A DNA stretch of 64,000 nt from Pseudomonas yamanorum (lineage in GTDB: Bacteria; Pseudomonadota; Gammaproteobacteria; Pseudomonadales; Pseudomonadaceae): positions 3,782,001-3,846,000 of the forward strand of contig NZ_LT629793.1 of assembly GCF_900105735.1 (NCBI RefSeq). Reading direction: 5' to 3'. Of the stretch, positions 1 to 9,967 are shown piece by piece. How positions within the stretch are numbered: position 1 is the stretch's first letter; each line of letters begins with the position of its first letter. A program made the position numbers and the translations under genes. The notes under the pieces are model-generated. The model saw nothing but the letters and a program-made list of their open reading frames with translations. It ran no database searches and was not told the origin of the DNA.

Positions 1-861
<861 letters not shown>

Positions 862-936
862 GGCTTAACGCTCAAACTATCCAAGGCTGGCCCGTATTGG
901 GCGAGCTGCACTCTTTTTATTCTGGGAGTTTCGTAA

Positions 937-2079
937 ATGGCAGTTGCCTCCGGCGCCTATAAGAAAGCCCTCGAGGGCGACCAGACACCGAAAAAGGTGC
1001 TGGTCAAAATCGACCGGGTCACGAAGAAGTTCGACGAGACGATTGCGGTGGACGATGTGTCCCTGGAAATCAAGAAAGGCGAGATCTTCGCCTTGCTCGG
1101 CGGATCGGGTTCGGGCAAATCCACCTTGCTGCGCATGCTCGCAGGCTTCGAGCGCCCAACCGAAGGACGCATTTACCTCGACGGTGTGGACATCACCGAC
1201 ATGCCGCCGTACGAGCGGCCGATCAACATGATGTTCCAGTCCTACGCCCTGTTCCCCCACATGACCGTGGCCCAGAACATCGCGTTTGGCCTGCAACAGG
1301 ACAAGATCCCCAAGGCCGAGGTCGACGCCCGTGTGGCCGAGATGCTCAAGCTGGTGCAGATGAGCCAGTACGCCAAGCGCAAGCCGCATCAGCTGTCTGG
1401 CGGTCAACGCCAGCGGGTGGCACTGGCGCGTTCCCTGGCCAAGCGTCCGAAACTGCTGTTGCTCGATGAGCCGATGGGCGCATTGGACAAGAAGCTGCGT
1501 TCGCAGATGCAGCTGGAACTGGTTGAGATCATTGAGCGCGTCGGCGTGACCTGCGTGATGGTGACCCACGACCAGGAAGAGGCCATGACCATGGCCGAGC
1601 GCATCGCGATCATGCACCTGGGCTGGATCGCCCAGATCGGCAGCCCGATCGATATCTACGAAACGCCTACCAGCCGCCTGGTGTGCGAGTTCATCGGCAA
1701 CGTCAACATTTTCGACACCCAGGTGGTGGACGACGCCGAAGGCCACGCGGTACTCAAGTGCCCGGACCTGGACCGCGACATCTACGTCGGCTACGGCATT
1801 GCCACCTCGGTGGAAGACAAGTCGGTGACCTACGCCATCCGCCCTGAAAAGCTGCTGGTGACCACCGAAATGCCGACCTGCGAGCACAACTGGTCCAGCG
1901 GCAAGGTGCACGACATCGCCTACCTCGGCGGCCACTCGGTGTTCTACGTCGAGTTGCCGAGCGGCAAGCTGGTGCAATCCTTCGTGGCCAACGCCGAGCG
2001 CCGTGGCCAGCGTCCAACCTGGGGTGACCAGGTGTACGTGTGGTGGGAAGACGACAGCGGCGTGGTACTTCGCTCATGA
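937..2079 (+). CDS. potG: Polyamine ABC transporter ATP-binding protein
   Basis: This is the cytoplasmic ATPase that powers polyamine uptake, 380 residues, the usual length for PotG/SpuF. Visible motifs are Walker A (GGSGSGKST), the Q-loop (MFQSYALFPHMT), the ABC signature (LSGGQRQRVALARSLA), Walker B (LLLLDEPMGALD) and the H-loop (VTHDQEEAM). The C-terminal part from about residue 290 is the TOBE-type regulatory domain. A GGGAG ribosome-binding site lies about 9 bases before the ATG. The stop codon overlaps the start of the next gene (ATGA), indicating translational coupling within the potFGHI operon. Confidence 0.96.
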   Translation: MAVASGAYKKALEGDQTPKKVLVKIDRVTKKFDETIAVDDVSLEIKKGEIFALLGGSGSGKSTLLRMLAGFERPTEGRIYLDGVDITDMPPYERPINMMFQSYALFPHMTVAQNIAFGLQQDKIPKAEVDARVAEMLKLVQMSQYAKRKPHQLSGGQRQRVALARSLAKRPKLLLLDEPMGALDKKLRSQMQLELVEIIERVGVTCVMVTHDQEEAMTMAERIAIMHLGWIAQIGSPIDIYETPTSRLVCEFIGNVNIFDTQVVDDAEGHAVLKCPDLDRDIYVGYGIATSVEDKSVTYAIRPEKLLVTTEMPTCEHNWSSGKVHDIAYLGGHSVFYVELPSGKLVQSFVANAERRGQRPTWGDQVYVWWEDDSGVVLRS

Positions 2080-2996
2080 ACATGAAGAAGTTCAAACGCC
2101 AGCTGCAACGAATAACCCCCGGTGGCCGGCATGTGGTCATCGGGATCCCTTTCCTCTGGCTGTTCCTGTTCTTCATGCTGCCGTTCTTCATCGTCTTGAA
2201 GATCAGCTTTGCCGAAGCCGACGTGGCGATCCCGCCGTATACCGAGATCTACACCTTCGTTGAACAGAAACTGCAGTTGGTGCTGAACCTGGCCAACTAC
2301 GGCATGCTGGGCGATGACGAGCTGTACATCGCGGCATACCTGGGCTCGCTGAAGATGGCGTTTTTCAGCACCATCCTCTGCCTGCTGATCGGCTACCCGA
2401 TGGCCTACGCCATTGCCAGCGCGCGTAAGGAAATCCAGACCGTGCTGGTGCTGCTGATCATGATGCCGACCTGGACTGCAATCCTGATCCGCGTCTACGC
2501 GTGGATGGGCATCCTCAGCAACAACGGTTTGCTCAACGGCTTCCTGATGTCCATCGGACTGATCAACGAACCGCTGCAGATCCTCAACACCAACATTGCG
2601 GTGTATATCGGCGTGGTCTATTCGTACCTGCCGTTCATGATCCTGCCGCTGTACGCCAACCTGGTGAAGCATGACCAGAGCCTGCTGGAAGCCGCCTCGG
2701 ACCTGGGTTCGAGCACCTTCAACAGCTTCTGGAAAATCACCGTGCCGCTGTCCAAGAACGGCATCATCGCCGGCTGCATGCTGGTGTTTATCCCGGTGGT
2801 GGGCGAGTTCGTGATCCCGGAACTGCTGGGCGGCCCGGAAACCCTGATGATCGGTAAAGTGCTGTGGCAAGAGTTCTTCAACAACCGTGACTGGCCGGTG
2901 GCGTCTGCCCTGGCGGTGGTGATGCTGGCGATCCTGATCGTGCCGATCATCCTGTTCAACCGCAGCCAAGCCAAAGAGATGGAGGGCAAGATATGA
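2076..2996 (+). CDS. potH: Polyamine ABC transporter permease PotH
   Basis: This is the first of two inner-membrane permease subunits of the polyamine importer, 306 residues with about six hydrophobic segments. The family's cytoplasmic EAA loop is visible as EAASDLGSSTFNSFWKITVP. The frame is open further upstream, but the ATG at 2076 overlaps the potG stop as ATGA, the arrangement usual for this operon, so I place the start there. It corresponds to SpuG in P. aeruginosa. It overlaps the start of potI by four bases. Confidence 0.95.
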   Translation: MNMKKFKRQLQRITPGGRHVVIGIPFLWLFLFFMLPFFIVLKISFAEADVAIPPYTEIYTFVEQKLQLVLNLANYGMLGDDELYIAAYLGSLKMAFFSTILCLLIGYPMAYAIASARKEIQTVLVLLIMMPTWTAILIRVYAWMGILSNNGLLNGFLMSIGLINEPLQILNTNIAVYIGVVYSYLPFMILPLYANLVKHDQSLLEAASDLGSSTFNSFWKITVPLSKNGIIAGCMLVFIPVVGEFVIPELLGGPETLMIGKVLWQEFFNNRDWPVASALAVVMLAILIVPIILFNRSQAKEMEGKI

Positions 2997-3880
2997 AGCG
3001 CGTCAGTTTCTCAAGCTTCATGCTGGTGGCGGGGTTGCTGTTCATCTACCTGCCGATGCTGATCCTGGTGATCTACTCGTTCAACGAATCCAAACTGGTG
3101 ACGGTGTGGGGCGGTTGGTCGATCAAGTGGTACGTCGGTCTGTTGGACAACACCCAGTTGATGGGCTCGGTCGGTCGCTCCCTGGAAATCGCCTGCTACA
3201 CGGCGATTGCGGCGGTGGCGCTCGGCACCTTGGCGGCGTTCGTGCTGACGCGTATCAGCCAGTTCAAGGGCCGCACGCTGTTTGGCGGCCTGGTGACGGC
3301 ACCGCTGGTGATGCCGGAAGTGATCACCGGTCTGTCGCTGTTGCTGCTGTTCGTGGCCATGGCGCAGATGATTGGCTGGCCGCAGGAACGCGGCCTGGTG
3401 ACCATCTGGATCGCCCACACCACGTTCTGTTCGGCGTATGTGGCGGTGGTGGTGTCGGCGCGCTTGCGTGAGCTGGACCTGTCGATTGAAGAAGCCGCGA
3501 TGGACCTGGGTGCGCGGCCATGGAAGGTGTTCTTCCTGATCACCATCCCGATGATCGCGCCGTCGCTGGCGGCGGGCGGCATGATGTCGTTTGCGCTGTC
3601 GCTGGACGACCTGGTACTGGCCAGCTTCGTGTCGGGGCCGGGTTCGACCACGTTGCCGATGGAAGTGTTCTCGGCAGTGCGTCTGGGGGTTAAGCCCGAG
3701 ATCAACGCCGTGGCCAGCTTGATTCTGCTGGCGGTGTCGATCGTGACGTTCCTGGTGTGGTTCTTCAGCCGTCGTGCCGAAGAGCACCGCAAGAAAGCGA
3801 TCCAGCAGGCGATTGAAGAAGCGGCTGCGGATGGCTGGGAGAAGCCGGCGGACTCGCGTCGCGCACCGGCACCGGTCTAA
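2993..3880 (+). CDS. potI: Polyamine ABC transporter permease PotI
   Basis: This is the second permease subunit, 295 residues, pairing with PotH in the membrane. The EAA loop reads EEAAMDLGARPWKVFFLITIP, and the segment FALSLDDLVLASFVSGPG is typical of PotI/SpuH. The start overlaps the potH stop (ATGA) and has a strong GGAGGG ribosome-binding site. The charged C-terminal tail of about 35 residues (HRKKAIQQAIEEAAADG and onward) is longer than in E. coli PotI. It is the last gene of the operon and is followed by a REPIN. Confidence 0.95.
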   Translation: MKRVSFSSFMLVAGLLFIYLPMLILVIYSFNESKLVTVWGGWSIKWYVGLLDNTQLMGSVGRSLEIACYTAIAAVALGTLAAFVLTRISQFKGRTLFGGLVTAPLVMPEVITGLSLLLLFVAMAQMIGWPQERGLVTIWIAHTTFCSAYVAVVVSARLRELDLSIEEAAMDLGARPWKVFFLITIPMIAPSLAAGGMMSFALSLDDLVLASFVSGPGSTTLPMEVFSAVRLGVKPEINAVASLILLAVSIVTFLVWFFSRRAEEHRKKAIQQAIEEAAADGWEKPADSRRAPAPV

Positions 3881-3910
3881 TCAGGTAACCCTGACGAAAC
3901 CGGATCAAAA

Positions 3911-4002
3911 ATGTGGGAGCGGGCTTGCTCGCGAAGGCAGTGGATCAGTCAATACATCCGGTGACTGACACTGCGCTTTCGCGAGCAAGCCCGCTCCCAC
4001 AT
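3911..4002. repeat. REPIN, family A (GTGGGAGCGGGCTTGC type)
   Basis: Two 25-base arms (3911-3935 and 3978-4002) are exact inverted copies, starting ATGTGGGAGCGGGCTTGC and ending in its complement. A further TCAGTCA/TGACTGA stem lies in the loop. It sits between the convergent ends of potI and the HD gene. The loop, read in reverse complement, is nearly the same as the loop of the copy at 7253, so the two are inverted copies of one element. Confidence 0.93.
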
Positions 4003-4024
4003 TTTGATTGCATTCCAATTCGGG

Positions 4025-4666
4025 TTAAGCGTTCCAAGGCGACTTGCGAATCACCTCGACAAAGTTCATCGGCTTGAACCCAGGCTCCTGATCCACCAGC
4101 ACATCGGTCTTCACGTTGCCAAACGTGGTCTGCGGACGATGGCGCAGGCCGTCGGCAAACGCGCAGATGATGCACTCCTTGAACCCTTCACCCCGTGGAT
4201 GCGCATGCACCACCGCTTCGCGCTGCACGCTGGTAAACGCCGCGTACTCCATCCCCAACACATCCATTTCGACGCCCGCCGTCACCAACGCCACGGTTGG
4301 ACGCAAATGCTTGGGCACGCCCGGCGTGGTGTGCAGGGCAATCGACAACCACACCTGCTCGATGTCGTCATCGCTCAGCCCGTAAGGCTTGAGGAAATCC
4401 GCTGCCGCATTGGCGCCGTCCACTTCAAAGCGCTCGTCGTCACTGCGGTGACCTTCCACCAAACCCAGATCGTGGAACATCGCGCCGACGTACAGCAGCT
4501 CCGGGTTGTAAGCCAACTGCTGGCGCTCACCACTCAAGGCGCCGAACAGGAACACCCGGCGGGAGTGGTGGTAGAGCAGGTCGGATTCGATGTCGCGGAT
4601 GTATTCGGTGGTGGCCTTGGCCAGGGCGCTGTCCGGGATCTTGATGCCGGCGATGGTGGTGCTCAT
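4025..4666 (-). CDS. HD-domain metal-dependent hydrolase family protein
   Basis: A 213-residue protein of the HD superfamily. Histidine and aspartate motifs visible include YHHSRRVFLFG, the core AMFHDLGLVEGH and SIALHTTPGVP, consistent with a metal-dependent phosphohydrolase or cyanamide-hydratase-like fold. The start MSTTIAGIK is chosen because a GAGGATAA ribosome-binding site precedes it; the frame extends five codons further upstream without one. The substrate is unknown. It is divergently transcribed from the GlxA-type regulator at 4934, which may control it. Confidence 0.82.
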   Translation of the reverse strand: MSTTIAGIKIPDSALAKATTEYIRDIESDLLYHHSRRVFLFGALSGERQQLAYNPELLYVGAMFHDLGLVEGHRSDDERFEVDGANAAADFLKPYGLSDDDIEQVWLSIALHTTPGVPKHLRPTVALVTAGVEMDVLGMEYAAFTSVQREAVVHAHPRGEGFKECIICAFADGLRHRPQTTFGNVKTDVLVDQEPGFKPMNFVEVIRKSPWNA

Positions 4667-4803
4667 GGTCGTTATCCTCAAGAAAGCGCCGGGTTGGCGC
4701 CGATGAGTCCAGTCTGGCCGTGCGCCCGCGAGGGGGCCACCGCGGCGAGGGTGCGATCCCGGCCAATGTGCCGCGATATCGCGCCAAGGCTATGCGCGAT
4801 CAA

Positions 4804-4891
4804 ATGTGGCAGCTGGCTTGCCTGCGATAGCATCACCTCGGTATACCTGATGGACCGAGTCGCCTGTATCGCAGGCAAGCCAGCTCCCACA
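4804..4891. repeat. REPIN, family B (GTGGGAGCTGGCTTGC type)
   Basis: An imperfect inverted pair. The left arm reads ATGTGGCAGCTGGCTTGC, with one substitution relative to other copies, and the right arm ends in AAGCCAGCTCCCAC. The loop begins AGCATCACCTCGGT, shared with the copy at 57323. It lies in the divergent intergenic region between the HD gene and the GlxA-type regulator, an unusual promoter-side position. Confidence 0.88.
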
Positions 4892-4933
4892 GGGATTTTG
4901 CATTTATTCAGTTGGAAAAAGGTGTTTCTACCC

Positions 4934-5899
4934 ATGGGCAAAACCGTTGCCATCCTGATCTTCCCCGGCGTCCAGTCACTGGACGTGACCGGGCCCTTGG
5001 ATGTTTTCTGCGAGGCCAACCGTTTTCTGCCGACCGAGGAGCATTACCAGTTGGAGGTGATTGGCCTGGGCCACGGCAACATGGCCTGTTCCAACGGCTT
5101 GTCGTTGCAGGCGCATCGGCATTTCAGCGAAGCCCTTGATCCCTACGATTTGCTGCTGATGGCCGGCGGGCCGCAGCTGCCCTTCGAGGATTTCGGCCCG
5201 GTGTTCAATCAATGGCTGCGTGACGCCAGCGCGCGAGCCAAGCGCTTCGGCTCCATCTGCAACGGCGCCTTCATGCTCGCCCGTGCCGGTCTGCTGGACG
5301 GCCGCACCGTCACCACTCATTGGGGCGACGCCGCCGACTTGGCCAGTTTGTGCCCATCGGCCCAAGTGGAAGCCGACCGCCTCTACGTGCAGGACGGCAA
5401 CCTCTACACCTCGGCCGGGGTGACGGCAGGCATCGACCTGTCGCTGTACCTGCTCGCGCAGGACCACGGGCCGGAAGTGGCACTCAGCGTGGCCAAGCGC
5501 CTGGTGGTGTTCACCCAGCGTTCGGGCGGGCAGTCGCAGTTCAGCCCGTTTTTGACACCCCACGCAGAAGCCACCTCGGCGGTGGCGCTGGTACAGCTCT
5601 ACGTATTGGCCAACCTGACGGGCGACCTGACCATCGCTGATCTGGCCAAGGCTGCCAACATGAGTGCACGCAACTTCTCGCGGGTATTCGCCCGGGAAGC
5701 GCAGATCACCCCGGCCGAGTTTGTCGAGCGGGCGCGGGTGGATGCGGCGCGGGTGATGCTGGAAAGCACCCACGCGCCACTCAAGACCGTGGCGTACCAG
5801 TGCGGCTTTCGCGACGCCCAGCACATGCGCAGTGTGTTCAATCGCCGGCTGGGCGTGACGCCGCAACAATTCCGACTTAACTTTGCGGCGCCGGTTTGA
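4934..5899 (+). CDS. GlxA-family transcriptional regulator (DJ-1/PfpI plus AraC domains)
   Basis: A 321-residue regulator. Residues 1-190 form a DJ-1/PfpI-like domain (VAILIFPGVQSLDVTGPLDV; nucleophile-elbow region GSICNGAFMLARAGLLDG). The C-terminal part from about residue 220 is an AraC/XylS double helix-turn-helix (LAKAANMSARNFSRVF and VAYQCGFRDAQHMRSVF). The same reading frame stays open back to 4004, but that stretch is the antisense of the HD gene. The ATG at 4934 has a GGAAAAAGG ribosome-binding site and matches the family start. Members often control amine or arginine metabolism; the target here is not visible, with the divergent HD gene the nearest candidate. Confidence 0.9.
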   Translation: MGKTVAILIFPGVQSLDVTGPLDVFCEANRFLPTEEHYQLEVIGLGHGNMACSNGLSLQAHRHFSEALDPYDLLLMAGGPQLPFEDFGPVFNQWLRDASARAKRFGSICNGAFMLARAGLLDGRTVTTHWGDAADLASLCPSAQVEADRLYVQDGNLYTSAGVTAGIDLSLYLLAQDHGPEVALSVAKRLVVFTQRSGGQSQFSPFLTPHAEATSAVALVQLYVLANLTGDLTIADLAKAANMSARNFSRVFAREAQITPAEFVERARVDAARVMLESTHAPLKTVAYQCGFRDAQHMRSVFNRRLGVTPQQFRLNFAAPV

Positions 5900-6230
5900 G
5901 CGTGTCGTAGGCTTCCAGGGCACGCAGCGAGTAGATATACGCCGCACCGGCATTCAGCGAAATCGCTGTGGCCAGAGTCGCCGCCACTTCTTCGCGGGTG
6001 GCGCCGGCCTTGATCGCTGCGTCGGCATGTACGCCGATGCAACCGTCGCAACGTGTGGTGATGGCCACGGCGATGGAAATCAGCTCACGGGTCTTGGCAT
6101 CCAGGACGTTGTTTTCCTCGGCAGCTTCCCCCAGCGCCATGTAGGCTTTGACCATCTTCGGGTTGCTCTTGCCCAGTGCGCCAAAGGCTTTCTTCACGGT
6201 AGGCAGCAAGTCGGACCAGTTATTGAACAT
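5877..6230 (-). CDS. Carboxymuconolactone decarboxylase-family (AhpD-like) protein
   Basis: A 117-residue protein. The core TRCDGCIGVHADAAIKAGATREEV contains the CxxC followed by a histidine that marks the AhpD/CMD fold and often gives peroxidase or alkylhydroperoxidase-like activity. The frame is open far upstream, but the ATG at 6230 gives the normal family length. The 3' end overlaps the end of the convergent GlxA-type regulator by 23 bases. It is divergently transcribed from the AraC regulator at 6330, which is its most likely controller. Confidence 0.9.
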   Translation of the reverse strand: MFNNWSDLLPTVKKAFGALGKSNPKMVKAYMALGEAAEENNVLDAKTRELISIAVAITTRCDGCIGVHADAAIKAGATREEVAATLATAISLNAGAAYIYSLRALEAYDTLKPAPQS

Positions 6231-6329
6231 CGTGTTAACTCCTGAACGGTTTGGGTGTGAAGCCAGTGTGTGCGGTTCAGGTTTGGCGCTTTTGTTCGAT
6301 CCACTCACCTTTTTGACCGATGCTCGCAA

Positions 6330-7232
6330 ATGAACTCCATCGACACCCTGATCGCGTTGGCCAACCTGCGGGGCAGCCTGGACTTGCGTTGCCAGTTCCA
6401 GGGCGCCTGGGCCATGGACCACGAGCCCGAGCCGCTGGGCGTGGCGCCGTATCACATTGTGCTGGCGGGCACGTGCCGCGCCGAATTGTCCGGTGGGCAG
6501 CAGGTGACGCTGGAGGAGGGCGATATCCTGTTGATGCCCGGTGGCGCAACGCACCTGGTGCGCAGCCAGGGCGCGCGAGTAAAACCGGTGGCGCAGACCG
6601 TGATTGAAGGCGGCTTGCTGCCGATCCATCGCCTGGGCGGTGAGCAGCCGGACGTGGACATGCTCTGCGGCAGTTTTCGCTACAACCGCCAGTCGTTGCT
6701 GTTCAGTGCGTTGCCGGACTACCTGGTGGTGTCGAGTCGGCAGTGGCAGGCCGATGGGCAGTTGGCGGCGTTGATCGCACTGCTGCGCAGCGAGGCGGAC
6801 GGGCAACGGCTGGGGGCCAGGTTCTTTATCGATGCGCTGTCGTCGGCGTTGTTCACCCTGATCCTGCGGGCGTGGCTGACGCAGCAAGCGCCAGTGGCCG
6901 GCACCTTTGCCTTGTTGACCGACAAACGCCTGGGCAAGGCCTGGCAGGCGATGCTGGCGGATCCCGGCCATGAGTGGACCATCGACAGCCTGGCCAGCGC
7001 CGCGTCGATGTCCCGGGCGACGTTCATGCGCGGGTTTGTCAAAGTGGCGGGTGTGTCGCCGTGGGTGTTGTTGACGCAGTTGCGCATGGAGCTGGCGTTC
7101 AACCTGCTGCAGCAGTCGCGGCTGAGCCTGACGGATATTGCTGCCCAGGCGGGGTATCAATCTCAGGCGGCGTTCAGCAAGAAATTCAAGGAGACCTACG
7201 GTGAAGCGCCGGGGCGGCTGCGAGCCCGGTAG
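6330..7232 (+). CDS. AraC-family transcriptional regulator with cupin-like sensor domain
   Basis: A 300-residue regulator. The N-terminal half is a cupin_6-type sensor (LEEGDILLMPGGATHLVRSQG, with MLCGSFRY further on). The C-terminal half has two helix-turn-helix motifs (LASAASMSRATFMRGF and DIAAQAGYQSQAAFSKKF). The ATG at 6330 is chosen over an in-frame ATG at 6270 because it gives the family's N-terminus (MNSIDTLIALANLRG) and leaves about 100 bases of divergent promoter. Members with this domain pair usually respond to small aromatic or redox ligands and act on the divergent gene, here the AhpD-like protein. The target is inferred from position only. Confidence 0.9.
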   Translation: MNSIDTLIALANLRGSLDLRCQFQGAWAMDHEPEPLGVAPYHIVLAGTCRAELSGGQQVTLEEGDILLMPGGATHLVRSQGARVKPVAQTVIEGGLLPIHRLGGEQPDVDMLCGSFRYNRQSLLFSALPDYLVVSSRQWQADGQLAALIALLRSEADGQRLGARFFIDALSSALFTLILRAWLTQQAPVAGTFALLTDKRLGKAWQAMLADPGHEWTIDSLASAASMSRATFMRGFVKVAGVSPWVLLTQLRMELAFNLLQQSRLSLTDIAAQAGYQSQAAFSKKFKETYGEAPGRLRAR

Positions 7233-7252
7233 ACGCAACAACGCAGATCAAA

Positions 7253-7344
7253 ATGTGGGAGCGGGCTTGCTCGCGAAAGCGGAGTGTCAGTCACCAGATG
7301 TATTGACTGATCCACCGCATTCGCGAGCAAGCCCGCTCCCACAT
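7253..7344. repeat. REPIN, family A
   Basis: A complete inverted pair with arms ATGTGGGAGCGGGCTTGC and its complement, and a loop beginning AGCGGAGTGTCAGTCAC. It lies between the convergent ends of the AraC gene and hacB. The loop is closely similar to those at 3911 (inverted) and 17795. Confidence 0.93.
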
Positions 7345-7364
7345 TGGGTCTTCTGTTTCTTCAG

Positions 7365-9728
7365 TTATTGCGGTGTGCGGGCTGGCAACAGCTTGAGCGT
7401 ACTGCGGGTATTCGCCGTCACTTCCTCATCATTGAAATGCGCCTGTTCATACCCACCCTCGATATACGTCTCCGCCTGGTCGGAGTAGTGCTTGTCGAAC
7501 GGCACGCCACTCTGCCCGACCGGGTTGATGGTCAGCGCATGGGCGGCGTCGGCGAAGTCGATCAGGCGCCGGGTCGACGGTCCGTACGTCACTGGCCATG
7601 GCGCCGGGCCGATCTGGGCGGATTGGTTGTTGGGCACTTCATGGGTGCCGGGTGCAGCAAAGGGGCCGACGTTAACGATCTTGTCCAACGGCTTCTGCGA
7701 GCCCAGCGGATGGCCGTGGGTCAGGGTGTGGGCCTTGCCCCATTGCCACTGCGACGGGTCGTCACCGAAGGTCGCCCTGAGGTGTTGCAGGCTATTGTCC
7801 CACGCGAGCTTGACAGTCTCGGCACGGTGGCCATCCCACCAGGGCGAATCCGCTGAGGCGGTCAGGCGCGGTAAGGCCGCATCCACCACTCGGGTGGTGA
7901 GCAAGGTCTTGAACATCGCATCGCCCAGCTTTGGGTGGAACGCGGCGTCAGTGAGGTTGAACAGGAACTGGTTGAACAGCGTGGCACTGGTGGACTCCAG
8001 CGGGTAATCGCCTTTCCACGTTGCCAATTGCTCCACCAGTTTCAACTGTGCCGGGTCCTTGACCACTTCACGCAGCACCGGCAACAGCGGTGCCAGTAGC
8101 CGTGGGCCGTAGGCGGTGATAGTGCCGAGCTGCAAGGCCTGGCTGTTGTCCACGTCCCATTTCACGCTGTTGTCGCTCAGCTGCGCGTTCAACTGCTGGC
8201 CACGGTCTGCGAGGTTGTAGTAACCGGGAATCGGCATGCCGGTGGGGGACGCGGGCTGGGCATTGGCGGACACCACATAACCGCGGGCCGGGTTTTCTTC
8301 CTGGGGGTTGGCGCTGAACGGGTAGAAGCCGAGCTTGTCCGCCTGGGCGGTGCTGCCGTCGAGGATAAAGCCCGGGTTGGCCCCGGCCGGGCGGATCGGC
8401 AACTGTGCCGCCGCCCACCAGCCGATATCGCCCTTGGCATTGGCCCACACGATATTCAAGCCAGGTGCCTGGACCTTCGCCGCCGCTGCGCGGGCCTTGG
8501 CGAGGGTATCGGCACGGTTGAGCTGGTAGAAGCCGTCGAGGATCGGGTTCTCGGTGTTGAGGAACGCCCACCACATGGCAATCGGCGTCTTGCCGGCATT
8601 CTCGCCGAGCACGTCATTGATGATCGGACCGTGGGGCGAGGTGCGCAGGGTCAGGGTTACCGGGTCCTGGCCCTTGACCGCGATCTGTTGCTCGCTGCTG
8701 GTCATGTCCACCCACTTGTCGTGGTACCAGACCTGGTTGGGGTTGTCCGGGTTGACCTTCTCGGCGATCAGGTCGAGGTCATCGTTCTGGAACATGGTCA
8801 GGCTCCAGCCGAAATCCTTGTTGTGGCCCAGGAACGCCACCGGCACCAGCGCGTTGTGATAACCGTAAAGCTCGAAACCCGGCGCTGACAGCTGCGCCTC
8901 GTACCACACCGACGGCACCGAGAAGCGGATATGCGGGTCACCCGCCAGCAACGGCTTGCCGCTCTTGGTGCGGCTGCCGCTGATGGCCCAGGCGTTGCTG
9001 CCTTCGAACTGCGGCAGGCCGTTGTCGGCCATGGCCTGTTCGCTCAACTGGGCGATGGCGCCCAAATCCTTCCAATCACCGGCCGCGAGATTCAGCGCGC
9101 CCTTGGGCTGCCAGTCGAGGTCGAAGACCTTCAGGTAATCGCTGCCCAGTTGATCGCGTACGTACGTCAGCAAGGGTTCGGTGCGAAAGGCGACGGCAAA
9201 GCTGTAGGCCAGGTAGCCGGCGACGCTGATGGTGTCTTCGGCGGTGAACCGGCGCTTGGGGATGCCCAATACGTCGAACTCCATGGGGCTGGCGTGGCTG
9301 TCCTGATACTGGTTGACCCCGTCCAGGTAGGCTTGCAGGGCCTTCCAGGGCGCAGACTCATGGTCCATGTGCTCGACGTAGCTCAAGGCACGCTCGCGAA
9401 TGCGCAGGCTGCGGAACAGTTTGTCGGTCTCCAGCAGCTTGGGCCCCAGCACCTCGGCCAACTCGCCACGGGACAGGCGGCGCATGATCTCCATCTGGAA
9501 CAGCCGATCCTGGGCATGTACGTAGCCGAGGGCGCGGTACAGGTCGGTCTCATTCTCGGCGCGGATATGCGGCACGCCTCGGTCGTCGTAGCGCACCGTG
9601 ACCGAACCTTGCAGGTGGGCCAGCTCCACCGTGCCCTGGCGGGTCGGCTGCTTGCTGTACACGTACCAGCCGGCGCCAACCATCAGGGCTACGAGCAGGA
9701 TGGCCAGCGCGGTCAGGATGCGTTTCAT
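7365..9728 (-). CDS. hacB: Penicillin acylase family protein, HacB-type acyl-homoserine-lactone acylase
   Basis: A 787-residue Ntn-hydrolase precursor, exported to the periplasm. It has an N-terminal membrane/signal segment (residues 4-22), an alpha-subunit region, and the autoprocessing site G243-S244 in FEGSNAWAISGSRTKSG; the new N-terminal Ser is the nucleophile of the beta subunit. The motif LGYVHAQDRLFQMEI is typical of the family. In P. aeruginosa hacB (PA0305) lies directly beside the spu polyamine operon, and the same neighbourhood here supports the assignment over PvdQ or QuiP. HacB degrades long-chain acyl-homoserine lactones; this homologue could instead process other N-acyl substrates. 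Confidence 0.85.
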   Translation of the reverse strand: MKRILTALAILLVALMVGAGWYVYSKQPTRQGTVELAHLQGSVTVRYDDRGVPHIRAENETDLYRALGYVHAQDRLFQMEIMRRLSRGELAEVLGPKLLETDKLFRSLRIRERALSYVEHMDHESAPWKALQAYLDGVNQYQDSHASPMEFDVLGIPKRRFTAEDTISVAGYLAYSFAVAFRTEPLLTYVRDQLGSDYLKVFDLDWQPKGALNLAAGDWKDLGAIAQLSEQAMADNGLPQFEGSNAWAISGSRTKSGKPLLAGDPHIRFSVPSVWYEAQLSAPGFELYGYHNALVPVAFLGHNKDFGWSLTMFQNDDLDLIAEKVNPDNPNQVWYHDKWVDMTSSEQQIAVKGQDPVTLTLRTSPHGPIINDVLGENAGKTPIAMWWAFLNTENPILDGFYQLNRADTLAKARAAAAKVQAPGLNIVWANAKGDIGWWAAAQLPIRPAGANPGFILDGSTAQADKLGFYPFSANPQEENPARGYVVSANAQPASPTGMPIPGYYNLADRGQQLNAQLSDNSVKWDVDNSQALQLGTITAYGPRLLAPLLPVLREVVKDPAQLKLVEQLATWKGDYPLESTSATLFNQFLFNLTDAAFHPKLGDAMFKTLLTTRVVDAALPRLTASADSPWWDGHRAETVKLAWDNSLQHLRATFGDDPSQWQWGKAHTLTHGHPLGSQKPLDKIVNVGPFAAPGTHEVPNNQSAQIGPAPWPVTYGPSTRRLIDFADAAHALTINPVGQSGVPFDKHYSDQAETYIEGGYEQAHFNDEEVTANTRSTLKLLPARTPQ

Positions 9729-9967
9729 GGGTTGTCCCTTATTAGTCGGTCACCGTGAAGATTCGGGCAGTTTAGTGGGTTTGGCGAGCGCTGCGGAAAA
9801 TGCTGTCGGGCTCGCGTTCCCTGAACCTCACCTGCATGAAGTCGGGGTTATGAAGTTGGATGCGGGTGAGCGGGTTATTATGTTTACTCTGTTACATGAA
9901 ACCAGCCGCGCCGTGATCAATCAGGCCATCCGTGCGCGCCTTTGCTATCACTTTCGGAATGCAATTT

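Noticed and set aside
877..1977. Long minus-strand frame opposite potG
   Set aside because: It is an antisense shadow in a high-G+C gene; the plus strand encodes a clear ABC ATPase.
4004..4933. In-frame upstream extension of the GlxA-type regulator (631 codons in total)
   Set aside because: The extra 310 codons are antisense to the HD-domain gene and a REPIN and have no regulator-like sequence; the ATG at 4934 has a ribosome-binding site.
6231..7241. N-terminal extension of the AhpD-like frame
   Set aside because: It is antisense to the AraC regulator; the AhpD family is about 115-120 residues long, matching the start at 6230.
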